Shown piece after piece: positions 26,683 through 32,753 of a stretch of DNA of 32,753 nt. The position numbers and the translations under genes were made by a program. The notes beneath the pieces are model-generated. The model made no database searches. It was not told the DNA's origin and saw only the letters and a list, made by a program, of their open reading frames with translations. Location of the stretch: positions 1-32,753 of the forward strand of contig JAJYXE010000054.1 in NCBI GenBank assembly GCA_021791145.1. The letters run 5' to 3'. Every line of letters begins with the position of its first letter. Position 1 is the stretch's first letter. This DNA is from Actinomycetes bacterium (GTDB taxonomy: Bacteria; Actinomycetota; Acidimicrobiia; Acidimicrobiales; RAAP-2).

Positions 26683-27678
26683 TCAGCCGGCGAGCGCGAG
26701 GACCGCCTCGCGCAAGCCGCGCAGGTCGGGCTCTGCCGTCAGCACCATCAGCACCGGAAGCGTCACCCCATGCTCCACGTAGCGAGCGACGTGTGCCCGG
26801 CAGTCGTCAGGGTCGCCGTGGACCACGAGCGCGTCGACGACTTCGTCGGGGATCGCTGCGAGGGCTGCGTCGCGGTCGCCGGCTTTCCACGCGCCCCACA
26901 TGCCCTCGAGCATCGGCGCACGTCCGAGCCAGCGGTGCAGCGCGGCATACGCGGGGATCGTGAGGTACGCGCCGACCATGCGACGGGCGAGCGCACGTGC
27001 GACCGACGCGTCCGCCTCCGGCACCACGAAGATCCGCATGACGACTTCAAAGTCGCCTGCTTCGACCACGTGCGAGCGGTTCTCGCCCGCGCCGGCACGG
27101 ACCTCGGCGAGCGACGTCGCGACGTCCTCCGCCGAGAGCCAGTTCAGGATCACCCCGTCGGCGTTCCGGCCGGCCAGGCGCAGCATGCCGGGCTGCAGCG
27201 CCGCGAGGTACAGAGGCGGGGGAGATGGGATGGGCCGGGACAGGCGGAACCCGCGAACCGAGAAGGTCTCGAAGTCGGCGGTCACCTTCTCCCCGGCGAG
27301 CGCCATGCGGAGGAAGGCGAGCACGTCGCGCACCCGCGCGTAGGGCCGGTCGAAAGGGATGCCGTTCCACCTCTCGACGATCACCTCCGAGGAGGTCCCG
27401 AGGCCGAAGGCGAACCTCGCCGGCGCGGCCTCCGCCATCGCGGCGACGCTCTGCGCGAGGAGCGCGGGGCCTCGGGTGAAGACGGGCGCGATCGCGACGC
27501 CGAGGCGCAGGTCCGGCTCCCACGCGGCTGCGAGGGCGAGCGGCGTGAAGCAGTCGGCGCCGTCGACCTCCGAGGACCAGGCATCGGTGTACCCGGCCGC
27601 AACGGCGTCTGCGAGCCAGCTGCGGTGCTCGGCGAGCGGCACGCCGGCGAACGGCACGGTGATCCCCAGTCGCTCCAC
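26683..27678 (-). CDS. LLM class F420-dependent-type oxidoreductase
   Basis: A 331-aa luciferase-like TIM-barrel protein. N-terminal LGITVPFAGVPLAEHRSWL, AVAAGYTDAWSSEVDGADCFTPLALAAAW and LGVAIAPVFTRGPALLAQSVAAMAEAAPARFAFGLGTSS match actinobacterial F420-type LLM enzymes, as does LYLAALQPGMLRLAGRNADGVILNWLS. The cofactor could be F420 or FMN. The frame is open to 27744, but GTG 27678 gives the family N-terminus and lies 7 nt after a TAACGT -10 box, so I take it as a leaderless start. The amidase follows. It shares a bidirectional promoter with the methyltransferase unit. Confidence 0.9.
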   Translation of the reverse strand: MERLGITVPFAGVPLAEHRSWLADAVAAGYTDAWSSEVDGADCFTPLALAAAWEPDLRLGVAIAPVFTRGPALLAQSVAAMAEAAPARFAFGLGTSSEVIVERWNGIPFDRPYARVRDVLAFLRMALAGEKVTADFETFSVRGFRLSRPIPSPPPLYLAALQPGMLRLAGRNADGVILNWLSAEDVATSLAEVRAGAGENRSHVVEAGDFEVVMRIFVVPEADASVARALARRMVGAYLTIPAYAALHRWLGRAPMLEGMWGAWKAGDRDAALAAIPDEVVDALVVHGDPDDCRAHVARYVEHGVTLPVLMVLTAEPDLRGLREAVLALAG

Positions 27679-27685
27679 GGCCTGG

Positions 27686-27695
27686 ACGTTACTGT
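27686..27695. promoter_or_regulatory. Bidirectional leaderless promoter (overlapping -10 boxes)
   Basis: ACGTTACTGT reads TAACGT on the minus strand (27691-27686), 7 nt before GTG 27678 of the LLM gene. On the plus strand it reads TACTGT (27690-27695), 7 nt before ATG 27703. The boxes share a TA, so one melted region could fire either way. Confidence 0.6.
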
Positions 27696-27749
27696 CGCGC
27701 GCATGGTGGAGCACCCGTCGCACGTCGCGCGCATGGTCGAGCACCCATC
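27694..27749 (+). repeat. 30-bp-period direct repeat x2 before the methyltransferase
   Basis: The 26 bases at 27694-27719 and 27724-27749 match at 24 positions. Both begin GTCGCGCGCATGGT and each contains an in-frame ATG of the leader ORF. Only the first is preceded by a -10 box. Confidence 0.85.
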
Positions 27750-27777
27750 CGTGGCACGCACGATGCCGCAGGCATGA
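27703..27777 (+). CDS. Possible 24-aa leader peptide before the methyltransferase
   Basis: ATG 27703 lies 7 nt after TACTGT and opens a 24-codon ORF, MVEHPSHVAR repeated imperfectly as MVEHPSVAR, then TMPQA. Its TGA (27775-27777) overlaps the methyltransferase ATG (ATGA). The methyltransferase has only a weak AGG upstream, so it may depend on this ORF by termination-reinitiation. No known peptide family. Confidence 0.4.
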   Translation: MVEHPSHVARMVEHPSVARTMPQA

Positions 27778-28871
27778 TCAAGTACCTGGGCTCGAAGCGC
27801 CGTCTCGTCTCGGTCATCGCCGGGATCGCCGCCGCGGTCGGCGGACGCAGCGCGCTCGACCTCTTCACGGGGACGACGCGGGTCGCCCAGGAGCTCAAGC
27901 GCCGCGGCTTCTTCGTGACCGCCTGCGACACGGCGAGCTACTCGGAGATCCTCGCCCGTTGCTACGTGGAGACCGACGCCGCCGAGGTCGACCAGCGGGA
28001 GGTCCGAGAGGCGATCCGGCACCTCTCGTCGCTCCCGGGGCGGCCCGGCTACTTCACCGAGACCTTCTGCGTCCGCTCCCGCTTCTTCCAGCCGCACAAC
28101 GGCGGCCGGATCGACGCGATCCGGGACGCCATCGACCGGGACTACAAGGGTACGGCGCTCTTCCCCGTCCTGCTCACGTCCCTGCTCGAGGCGGCCGACC
28201 GGGTCGACTCGACGACGGGCCTGCAAATGGCGTACTTGAAGGAGTGGGCGCCGAGGTCGTTCAACCCGCTGGAGCTCAGAGTGCCCGAGCTCCTGCGGGG
28301 CCCTGGCCGTGCCGTCGCAGGCGACGCGTGCGAGCTGGCTCGCCGCCTGGGCGAGTTCGACGTGGCGTACCTCGACCCGCCTTACAACCAGCACCGGTAC
28401 TTCACGAACTACCACGTGTGGGAGACCCTCGTGCGCTGGGACGCTCCCGAGCACTACGGCGTCGCGTGCAAGCGCGTCGACGCGCGCGAGCCGTCGACGA
28501 AGAGCGTGTTCAACTCCAGGCGGGACATGCCCGACGCGCTCAGAGGTGTGATCCAGGACGTGAGGAGCCGGGTGCTCGTGCTGTCGTACAACACAGAGGC
28601 GTGGATCACCCCTGAGGAGCTGGAGGACATGTGCCGCTGTCGCGGCGTCGTCGAGACGCTCGCGTTCGACTCCAAGCGCTACGTCGGGGCGCAGATCGGG
28701 ATCCACAACCCGACAGGGGACAAGGTCGGCAAGGTCTCGCACCTTCGCAACGTCGAGTACCTCGTGGTCGCCGGCGCCGAAGAGGACGTGCGGAGGGCGA
28801 CGGCGCCCTACGCCGGGATGCCGGTGCCGGCGGCGGGGGTGGCGACGGGGGGCCAGAGGGCACTCTTCTGA
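27774..28871 (+). CDS. DNA adenine methyltransferase (D12 class)
   Basis: The 365-aa enzyme transfers a methyl group from SAM to adenine N6. N-terminal IKYLGSKRRL, SAM-binding motif DLFTGTTRVAQ (residues 29-39), CDTASYSEI, and catalytic DPPY at 201-204 followed by NQHRYFTNYHVWETL are those of D12-class (Dam/M.MboI-like) methyltransferases. The recognition sequence cannot be read from this. No restriction endonuclease gene is adjacent, so it is probably an orphan used in regulation or repair, or protection against a remote enzyme. ATG 27774 overlaps the stop of the candidate leader ORF. Divergent from the LLM gene, convergent with the 28921 gene. Confidence 0.92.
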   Translation: MIKYLGSKRRLVSVIAGIAAAVGGRSALDLFTGTTRVAQELKRRGFFVTACDTASYSEILARCYVETDAAEVDQREVREAIRHLSSLPGRPGYFTETFCVRSRFFQPHNGGRIDAIRDAIDRDYKGTALFPVLLTSLLEAADRVDSTTGLQMAYLKEWAPRSFNPLELRVPELLRGPGRAVAGDACELARRLGEFDVAYLDPPYNQHRYFTNYHVWETLVRWDAPEHYGVACKRVDAREPSTKSVFNSRRDMPDALRGVIQDVRSRVLVLSYNTEAWITPEELEDMCRCRGVVETLAFDSKRYVGAQIGIHNPTGDKVGKVSHLRNVEYLVVAGAEEDVRRATAPYAGMPVPAAGVATGGQRALF

Positions 28872-28875
28872 GAAC

Positions 28876-28893
28876 CGGCCCGTGGGTGGGCCG
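28876..28893. terminator. Hairpin at methyltransferase/28921 convergent junction
   Basis: CGGCCC and GGGCCG form a perfect 6-bp stem around a 6-nt loop (GTGGGT), 4 nt after the methyltransferase stop. No T-tract; terminator role inferred from position. Confidence 0.45.
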
Positions 28894-28920
28894 AGCCTGA
28901 CCCGACCCGTCACGCGCCGC

Positions 28921-31005
28921 TCAAATCGTTCTCCGAGCCGCCGCATTGTCGACGCGCCAGCGAACGGCGCCATCCGTTGCCATCGTCGGCGGTCCGAGCA
29001 CCTCGCGCAGCGCCTGTCGCACCTCTCGGGAGCCAGGCGCGCCTGGGAGCACGACGACGTCGTGGATCCCGAGGCCGCGGAGGTTGCTCCGGACGGCACC
29101 GCGCGTCGTGCGGGCGAGGGGGAGGTGGAGCCTGTGGAGGCTCGCGGCGGCGAAGATCAGCCACAGCGCGTCGGTCGGCGGCGACTCGACCGCGTGCAGG
29201 CGAGGTCCCGGGACGATCGCGTAGCCGTCGGCGAGCGTGAAGGAAAAGCCGAGCTGGGCCTGCCAGACCATCTCCTGAGCGATCCAGCCGGACGTGTCCG
29301 GATAGATCGCGACGTCCGGGACCGCTCCCCCCGCAGGGCCTGCTGCGGCCGGACGGTCGGCGAGGCTCGCCGACGTGAAGTCCAGGATCGCCGGAGGACG
29401 GCGCAGTCCGGTCACCGGGTAGAGCCATCGCGGGGGGCCGGAGAACGGGACCAGCGCGAACGCGCCGACGGCGAGCGAGAGCGCGACGAGGAGCGGCGCC
29501 GGCTTCACGCGTCTCGATGCGGCCGAGACGGCGCGAGAGACGGCGCGAGAGGCGGTGCGAGAGACGGCGCGAGAGGCGGTGCGAGAGACGGCGCGAGAGG
29601 CGGTGCGAGAGACGGCGCGAGAGGCGGTGCGAGAGACGGCGCGCGAGGCGGTGAGCGCGACGGTGCCATGCGCGCCTCCGTCTGCGACCCGGTCCCCTGC
29701 TGACAGGCCGCCGGCGCGTGCGTGCGGCCGCTGCCAGCGCCGCAGGTGATCGAGGATCGCCGCGAGCGCCAGCCCGCAAAGGAGGTCGACCATCGCCGCG
29801 AACCGCTCGGGCACGATCGAGTCGAGGAGCGGCACGTGACCGAGCAGCGCGGCCGGCAGGGAGAGGTCGAGCGCCCTCTGCCCGACGTGGAGCCGGTAGC
29901 CGAGCGACGCGACGTACACGACGAGCGCGCAGGAGAGCGCGACGCGAAGGACCGGGGAGCGCCACAGGACGGCGGCACCGATGCCCAGGACCACGAGCAG
30001 CGCGACCCCGAGGTAGCTTCCGTTCGATCCCGAGATGAACGCGACCCCCGGGAGCTCTCCGCGGGGCTCGATCGTCGCCGCGAGCGAGGCTGCGAGGTCG
30101 CCCATGTGCTGCCACACCGGCCCGACGATGTGGCGAGGTCCGGCCACCACCACCCAGAAGGGGTACGCGAGGGCGCCGACGACGATCGCGAACGCCGCGA
30201 GGAGCCCGCGCCACCCGGCGGCGAGCCTCGCCAGCACGGTCTTCGGCCACCCGATCGAGACGACGATCGCAGCCACGACGGCCGTCAACGCGCTGATCGC
30301 GAGCATCTCGGTCGAGATGAAGAACTGCGCGTCCACGAGGACCCCGAGCGCGACGCCCACGAGGACCGGGCGCCGGGTGCCGGCGACGAGGAGGGTGTCG
30401 AGGCAGCACAGGATCAGCGGGGGGAGGACGAGCCACGTGAGGTCGAGGTGGCCGTAGCGGAGGTCTCCGGTGAGGAACGGGCCGAACCCGTAGCAGAGCC
30501 CCCCGGCGAAGGCCGCAGGCTGCCACGTGACGTGGCGCCGGCACAGGGCGAACGCGCCCAGCCCGCTCAGCGCCGGCGCGAGAAGCACCGCGGTGTCCAA
30601 GGACGCGACAGGACCCGCCGTCACCGTCACGGGCGCGAGCAGGAGACCGAGCAGGTCGATGGACGTGTTGTCGAGCAGGTTCACTCCTGCGGGCGCGAAG
30701 ATCGCGTGGCTGACGAAGGGGTCCAGCCCGGCTCCGAGCGCGTGGGGCAGCCATCCGAGGAACCACACCTCCTGGCCGGGGTCGGCCGAGCCGGCAGGGA
30801 GCGCGTCCCCGAAGCCGTGCTCGAGCAGGTGCCACCAGATCGCCAGCGCGAGCGCCAGGTAGAGGCCGAAGGCGCACAGGAACGGCCATGCCCGGCCCAA
30901 GCGGCCGACAGGCGAGCCGGCGACGGTCGGGGTGCGCACGTCGCCAGGCAGGTGAGACTCTCGGGGTACCGCGCCTCGCGGCGCGAGGACCGTCGCCCGG
31001 GTCAC
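28921..31005 (-). CDS. Large polytopic membrane protein, YfhO/GT-C-like
   Basis: A 694-aa protein with about 11-12 hydrophobic segments between residues 37 and 520 and a C-terminal outer domain. The first outer loop has EHGFGDALPAGSADPGQEVWFLGWLPHAL, followed by FAPAGVNLLDNTSIDLLGLLLAP. This layout, with a loop acid region and a long Trp/Pro-rich tail, is seen in YfhO/GT-C-type proteins of actinomycetes that modify surface glycans; no enzymatic activity is proven. An in-frame 24-bp repeat gives an Arg/Ser/Ala-rich insert near residues 450-493, just before a hydrophobic segment. GTG 31005 has TATCCT 8 nt upstream and no Shine-Dalgarno. Divergent from imuA. Confidence 0.7.
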   Translation of the reverse strand: MTRATVLAPRGAVPRESHLPGDVRTPTVAGSPVGRLGRAWPFLCAFGLYLALALAIWWHLLEHGFGDALPAGSADPGQEVWFLGWLPHALGAGLDPFVSHAIFAPAGVNLLDNTSIDLLGLLLAPVTVTAGPVASLDTAVLLAPALSGLGAFALCRRHVTWQPAAFAGGLCYGFGPFLTGDLRYGHLDLTWLVLPPLILCCLDTLLVAGTRRPVLVGVALGVLVDAQFFISTEMLAISALTAVVAAIVVSIGWPKTVLARLAAGWRGLLAAFAIVVGALAYPFWVVVAGPRHIVGPVWQHMGDLAASLAATIEPRGELPGVAFISGSNGSYLGVALLVVLGIGAAVLWRSPVLRVALSCALVVYVASLGYRLHVGQRALDLSLPAALLGHVPLLDSIVPERFAAMVDLLCGLALAAILDHLRRWQRPHARAGGLSAGDRVADGGAHGTVALTASRAVSRTASRAVSRTASRAVSRTASRAVSRTASRAVSRAVSAASRRVKPAPLLVALSLAVGAFALVPFSGPPRWLYPVTGLRRPPAILDFTSASLADRPAAAGPAGGAVPDVAIYPDTSGWIAQEMVWQAQLGFSFTLADGYAIVPGPRLHAVESPPTDALWLIFAAASLHRLHLPLARTTRGAVRSNLRGLGIHDVVVLPGAPGSREVRQALREVLGPPTMATDGAVRWRVDNAAARRTI
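29525..29656. repeat. 24-bp tandem repeat inside the 28921 gene
   Basis: Four perfect 24-bp units (29537-29632) are flanked by partial copies on both sides. They read in frame on the minus strand as SRTASRAV. There are no spacers, so this is a coding minisatellite and not a CRISPR. Confidence 0.95.
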
Positions 31006-31013
31006 GAGCTACG

Positions 31014-31019
31014 AGGATA
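31014..31019 (-). promoter_or_regulatory. Candidate -10 box of the 28921 gene
   Basis: TATCCT on the minus strand (31019 to 31014), 8 nt before GTG 31005. Confidence 0.45.
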
Positions 31020-31042
31020 CGAGGATGCGGCGGAGAGCACTC

Positions 31043-31133
31043 GGAGCGCCTGCCCAGCGCGAGCGCGTGCGGGCTCCACCGTGCCTGCTGCGGTCCCTGT
31101 GGGAGCGCCTGCCCAGCGCGAGCGCGTGCGGGC
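31043..31133. repeat. 32-bp direct repeat pair upstream of imuA
   Basis: Identical 32-bp copies at 31043-31074 and 31102-31133, 59 bp apart start to start. Each has weak internal symmetry (GCCC-GCGC-GCGC-GGGC). They occupy most of the gap between the divergent 28921 and imuA promoters. Confidence 0.9.
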
Positions 31134-31138
31134 GGCGG

Positions 31139-31144
31139 TATGGT
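31139..31144 (+). promoter_or_regulatory. -10 box of imuA promoter
   Basis: TATGGT lies 9 nt before ATG 31154 and 1 nt before the LexA box. No -35 and no mycobacterial RecA-independent (TTGTCRGTG-type) element is seen upstream. Confidence 0.5.
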
Positions 31145-31145
31145 G

Positions 31146-31161
31146 GCGAACACATGTTCGC
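31146..31161 (+). promoter_or_regulatory. LexA (SOS) box
   Basis: GCGAACACATGTTCGC: perfect 6-bp arms around ACAT, matching the actinobacterial/Firmicutes LexA core CGAAC-N4-GTTCG. It covers the expected transcription start and includes the imuA start codon (31154-31156). LexA bound here would block initiation until DNA damage cleaves it. Confidence 0.9.
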
Positions 31162-31831
31162 TTCCACACCGCGGCTCCAGATGCTCGCCCAGCAGGTGCG
31201 GCCGACCGCTGCCAGCAGGACGCGCCTGCTGCCGTTGCTCCCCCCGGTCGCTGCGTTGCTCCCCGAAGGCGGCTTGCGGCGGGGGACCGTCGTCCGGTGC
31301 ACCGGTCGGGGGGCGTCGAGCTTGGCGTTGGCCGTGGCGGCAGGGCCGTCCGCCGCGGGGTTGTGGTGCGCGACGGTGGGGTTGGACGAGGTGGGCGTCC
31401 TCGCCGCCGCCGGCTACGGCCTGGACCTCGAGCGGCTGGCGGTCGTGCGCGCGGCGCCCGCCGAATGGGCGGTCGCGACGGCCGTTCTCGTCGACGGGAT
31501 CGACCTCGTGGTGCTGGTGCCGCCACGCCGTGCGAAGCCCGCCGCGGCGCGGACGCTCGCCGCGCGGGCCCGCGATCGCGGCGCCGTGGTCCTCTTGGTC
31601 GAGTCGGTCGAGTCGGTCGAGTCGGTCGAGTCGGTCGAAGAGCGGCTGGGCTTCCCCGCCGAGGTCGAGCTCGTGGTGGAGGCGTCGCAGTGGCACGGGC
31701 TCGCCGAAGGTGCCGGGCGTCTCCAGTCGCGCCGCGTCACGGTGGTGGCCCGCGGGCGCGGCCCTGCAACCCGGCCGGTCCGCCAGGAGCTCTGGTTGCC
31801 TGCCGCCACCGGGAAGGTGGCCGCGGCGTGA
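31154..31831 (+). CDS. ImuA'-like RecA-fold protein (SOS mutasome)
   Basis: A 225-aa protein preceding imuB, as ImuA' does in actinomycetes. It has a RecA-like core with a degenerate P-loop (VVRCTGRGASSLALAVAAG, about residues 46-64), a LVVLV strand before an Arg-rich stretch, and a final strand pair near the C-terminus. ImuA' works with ImuB and DnaE2 in damage-induced translesion synthesis. Four in-frame ESV repeats occur at residues 150-161. The frame is open back to 31025, but that part covers the direct repeats. ATG 31154, inside the LexA box and 9 nt after a -10, gives the natural N-terminus (MFASTPRLQMLAQQ). The stop overlaps imuB (GTGA). Confidence 0.78.
   Translation: MFASTPRLQMLAQQVRPTAASRTRLLPLLPPVAALLPEGGLRRGTVVRCTGRGASSLALAVAAGPSAAGLWCATVGLDEVGVLAAAGYGLDLERLAVVRAAPAEWAVATAVLVDGIDLVVLVPPRRAKPAAARTLAARARDRGAVVLLVESVESVESVESVEERLGFPAEVELVVEASQWHGLAEGAGRLQSRRVTVVARGRGPATRPVRQELWLPAATGKVAAA
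31601..31636 (+). repeat. 9-bp tandem repeat x4 in imuA
   Basis: GAGTCGGTC four times in a row, encoding ESV x4. Being a multiple of 3, copy-number change keeps the frame. Confidence 0.95.
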
Positions 31832-32753
31832 CCGGCAGCGGCGTGACCGGCCGTCTCGAGCCCGTCCTGCCCCGGCTCCTCCTCGTCGAGTGCCCGGGGC
31901 TCGAGGCGCCTGACGAGGACGACGGGGGGGAGCACCTCCGCAGGTTCGCACGGGTGGTCGAGGCGCTGTCGTCGGTGTGCCCGTGGGTGGACGCGGTCAG
32001 GCCGGGGGTGTGCACGCTGCCGATCAAAGGGCCGACGCGCTATTTCGGCACCGAGGAGGCGGTGCTCGATCGCGTGGCGGAGACGGTGGCGGGAGCTCTC
32101 GTCTCCGGCGCCGCAGCAAGACCCTCCGGCGCCGCAGCAAGACCCTCCGGCGCCGCAGCAGGCCCCTCTGGGGAGGTAGGGGAGGCGGGGGAGGTGCGGT
32201 TGGGCGTGGCCGAGGGGGTGTTCGCCGCGGCGCTCGCAGCGAGGAGCGGCGCCGTGGTGCCGGCGGGGGAGACCCCAGGGTTCCTGGCGCCGTGGCCTGT
32301 CGAGGTGCTCGGCGATCCAGAGCTCGCCGATGCGCTCGTCCGGCTGGGACTGTCGACGCTCGGTCGCTTCGCCGCCGTTCCTGCCGCTGACGTGCTCGCC
32401 CGCTTCGGCGCCGCTGGGGCTCGCGGCCATCGGGTCGCGCGGGGGCTCGATGGCGAGCTGCCCGGCTACCGGGTCGTGGGCACGGGCGCGCGGCTCGTCG
32501 CGGCCCTCGGGCGCGCGCTGGCGCTGCAGGACCGTCAGCCGGGGTTCTGGGGAGGGACGAGCGCGGCGGACGAGCGCGCCGCCGAGGTGCTGACCGAGCT
32601 CCAGCGGCGGCTGGGCACCGAGGCGGTCGCGCTGCCCGTGCTCGGAGGCGGCCGGGGCCCGGCCGACCGTTGCCGGCTCGTGCCCTGGAGCCCCGCAGCC
32701 GCCTCGCCCGAGCCGAAGGCGCCGCGCCGGAAGGTCTCCTCCGAGCCGAAGGC
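31828..32753 (+). CDS. imuB: ImuB-like Y-family polymerase homologue, 3' truncated by window
   Basis: The frame is open from GTG 31828 (overlapping the imuA stop, GTGA) to the window end, giving 308 codons. FARVVEALSSVCPWVDAVRPGVCTLPIKGPTRYFG (residues about 43-77) and the following VLDRVAETVAGAL, LGVAEGVFAAALAA and LGLSTLGRFAAVPAADVLARFG match actinobacterial ImuB. ImuB bridges the beta clamp, ImuA' and DnaE2 and lacks polymerase activity. No DxD or SxDEA metal motifs are visible. Compared from memory, the N-terminus starts near the family's CPxL region and lacks about 50 residues. An in-frame 21-bp repeat encodes SGAAARP x3. The little-finger region and C-terminus lie outside the window. 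Confidence 0.85.
   Translation, partial: MTGSGVTGRLEPVLPRLLLVECPGLEAPDEDDGGEHLRRFARVVEALSSVCPWVDAVRPGVCTLPIKGPTRYFGTEEAVLDRVAETVAGALVSGAAARPSGAAARPSGAAAGPSGEVGEAGEVRLGVAEGVFAAALAARSGAVVPAGETPGFLAPWPVEVLGDPELADALVRLGLSTLGRFAAVPAADVLARFGAAGARGHRVARGLDGELPGYRVVGTGARLVAALGRALALQDRQPGFWGGTSAADERAAEVLTELQRRLGTEAVALPVLGGGRGPADRCRLVPWSPAAASPEPKAPRRKVSSEPK
32104..32166 (+). repeat. 21-bp tandem repeat x3 in imuB
   Basis: Units at 32104, 32125 and 32146; the first two are identical and the third differs at two positions. Encodes SGAAARP/SGAAARP/SGAAAGP near residues 93-113. Confidence 0.95.

Noticed and set aside
29525..29656. CRISPR-like array
   Set aside because: Units are adjacent with no spacers and read in frame within a gene; no cas genes nearby. 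The same applies to the 23-bp and 33-bp arrays.
31043..31133. Attachment sites of a mobile element
   Set aside because: The two 32-bp copies enclose only 27 bp, with no integrase or tRNA gene nearby.
31025..31153. N-terminal extension of imuA from ATG 31025
   Set aside because: It would translate through both 32-bp direct repeats, the -10 box and the LexA box and gives no family-like sequence.

Overview
The window is GC-rich throughout (by eye about 73-75% GC, with strongly G/C-ending codons). Its genes point to an actinomycete: a polyprenol-phosphate-mannose mannosyltransferase of the MptB type, a Trm112-like/ManB/SIS-isomerase cluster, an F420-type LLM oxidoreductase, a GT2-DUF5719 pair, and an ImuA'-ImuB pair with an actinobacterial LexA box. 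Class Acidimicrobiia is my guess, but the sequence does not prove it. I saw no rRNA, tRNA, CRISPR array, prophage or insertion sequence. No gene-free stretch exceeds about 200 bp.

Layout. 1-360 (-) is a small unknown protein. 530-5337 (+) is a GT2 membrane glycosyltransferase followed by a DUF5719 secreted or anchored protein. 5409-7595 (-) is FtsH. 7719-14783 (+) is a run of CPBP protease, a large PTPS-related membrane protein, phosphomannomutase ManB, a Trm112-like protein, a phosphoglucose/phosphomannose isomerase and YceH. 14837-16042 (-) is a thiolase. 16200-18238 (+) is an ABC exporter (ATPase and permease). 18250-19845 (-) is MptB-like. 19947-20429 (+) is an archaeal-type riboflavin synthase. 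20479-21690 (-) is a multi-pass glycopolymer-type membrane protein. 21839-23758 (+) is an acyl-CoA synthetase and a DUF6457 protein. 23846-25206 (+) is fdhD-moaC (molybdenum cofactor and formate dehydrogenase maturation). 25283-27678 (-) is an LLM oxidoreductase and an amidase. 27774-28871 (+) is a D12-class DNA adenine methyltransferase. 28921-31005 (-) is a large polytopic membrane protein. 31154 to the window end (+) is an SOS-type imuA-imuB pair, with imuB cut off by the edge.

Functionally, about a third of the window concerns cell-surface glycopolymers. ManB and the SIS isomerase would feed mannose-1-P/GDP-mannose supply, and four large membrane proteins (GT2, PTPS-related, MptB-like, 20479 gene) look like glycosyltransferases or polymer-assembly factors. 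The rest is proteolysis, molybdenum cofactor, acyl-CoA metabolism and DNA maintenance.

The strongest signal beyond gene content is promoter architecture. In most transcription units a TANNNT -10 hexamer lies only 6-11 nt before the start codon, and at 6-7 nt in six of them, which implies leaderless or near-leaderless mRNAs. Two of these seem to begin with a tiny leader ORF whose stop overlaps the next gene's ATG (ATGA), before the DNA methyltransferase and before fdhD. The methyltransferase and the LLM gene share a bidirectional promoter whose two -10 boxes overlap by 2 bp. A near-perfect LexA box straddles the imuA start codon. The second theme is many short tandem repeats, several at convergent gene ends where the copies include the stop codons, one G-rich array between divergent promoters, and several in frame inside genes.
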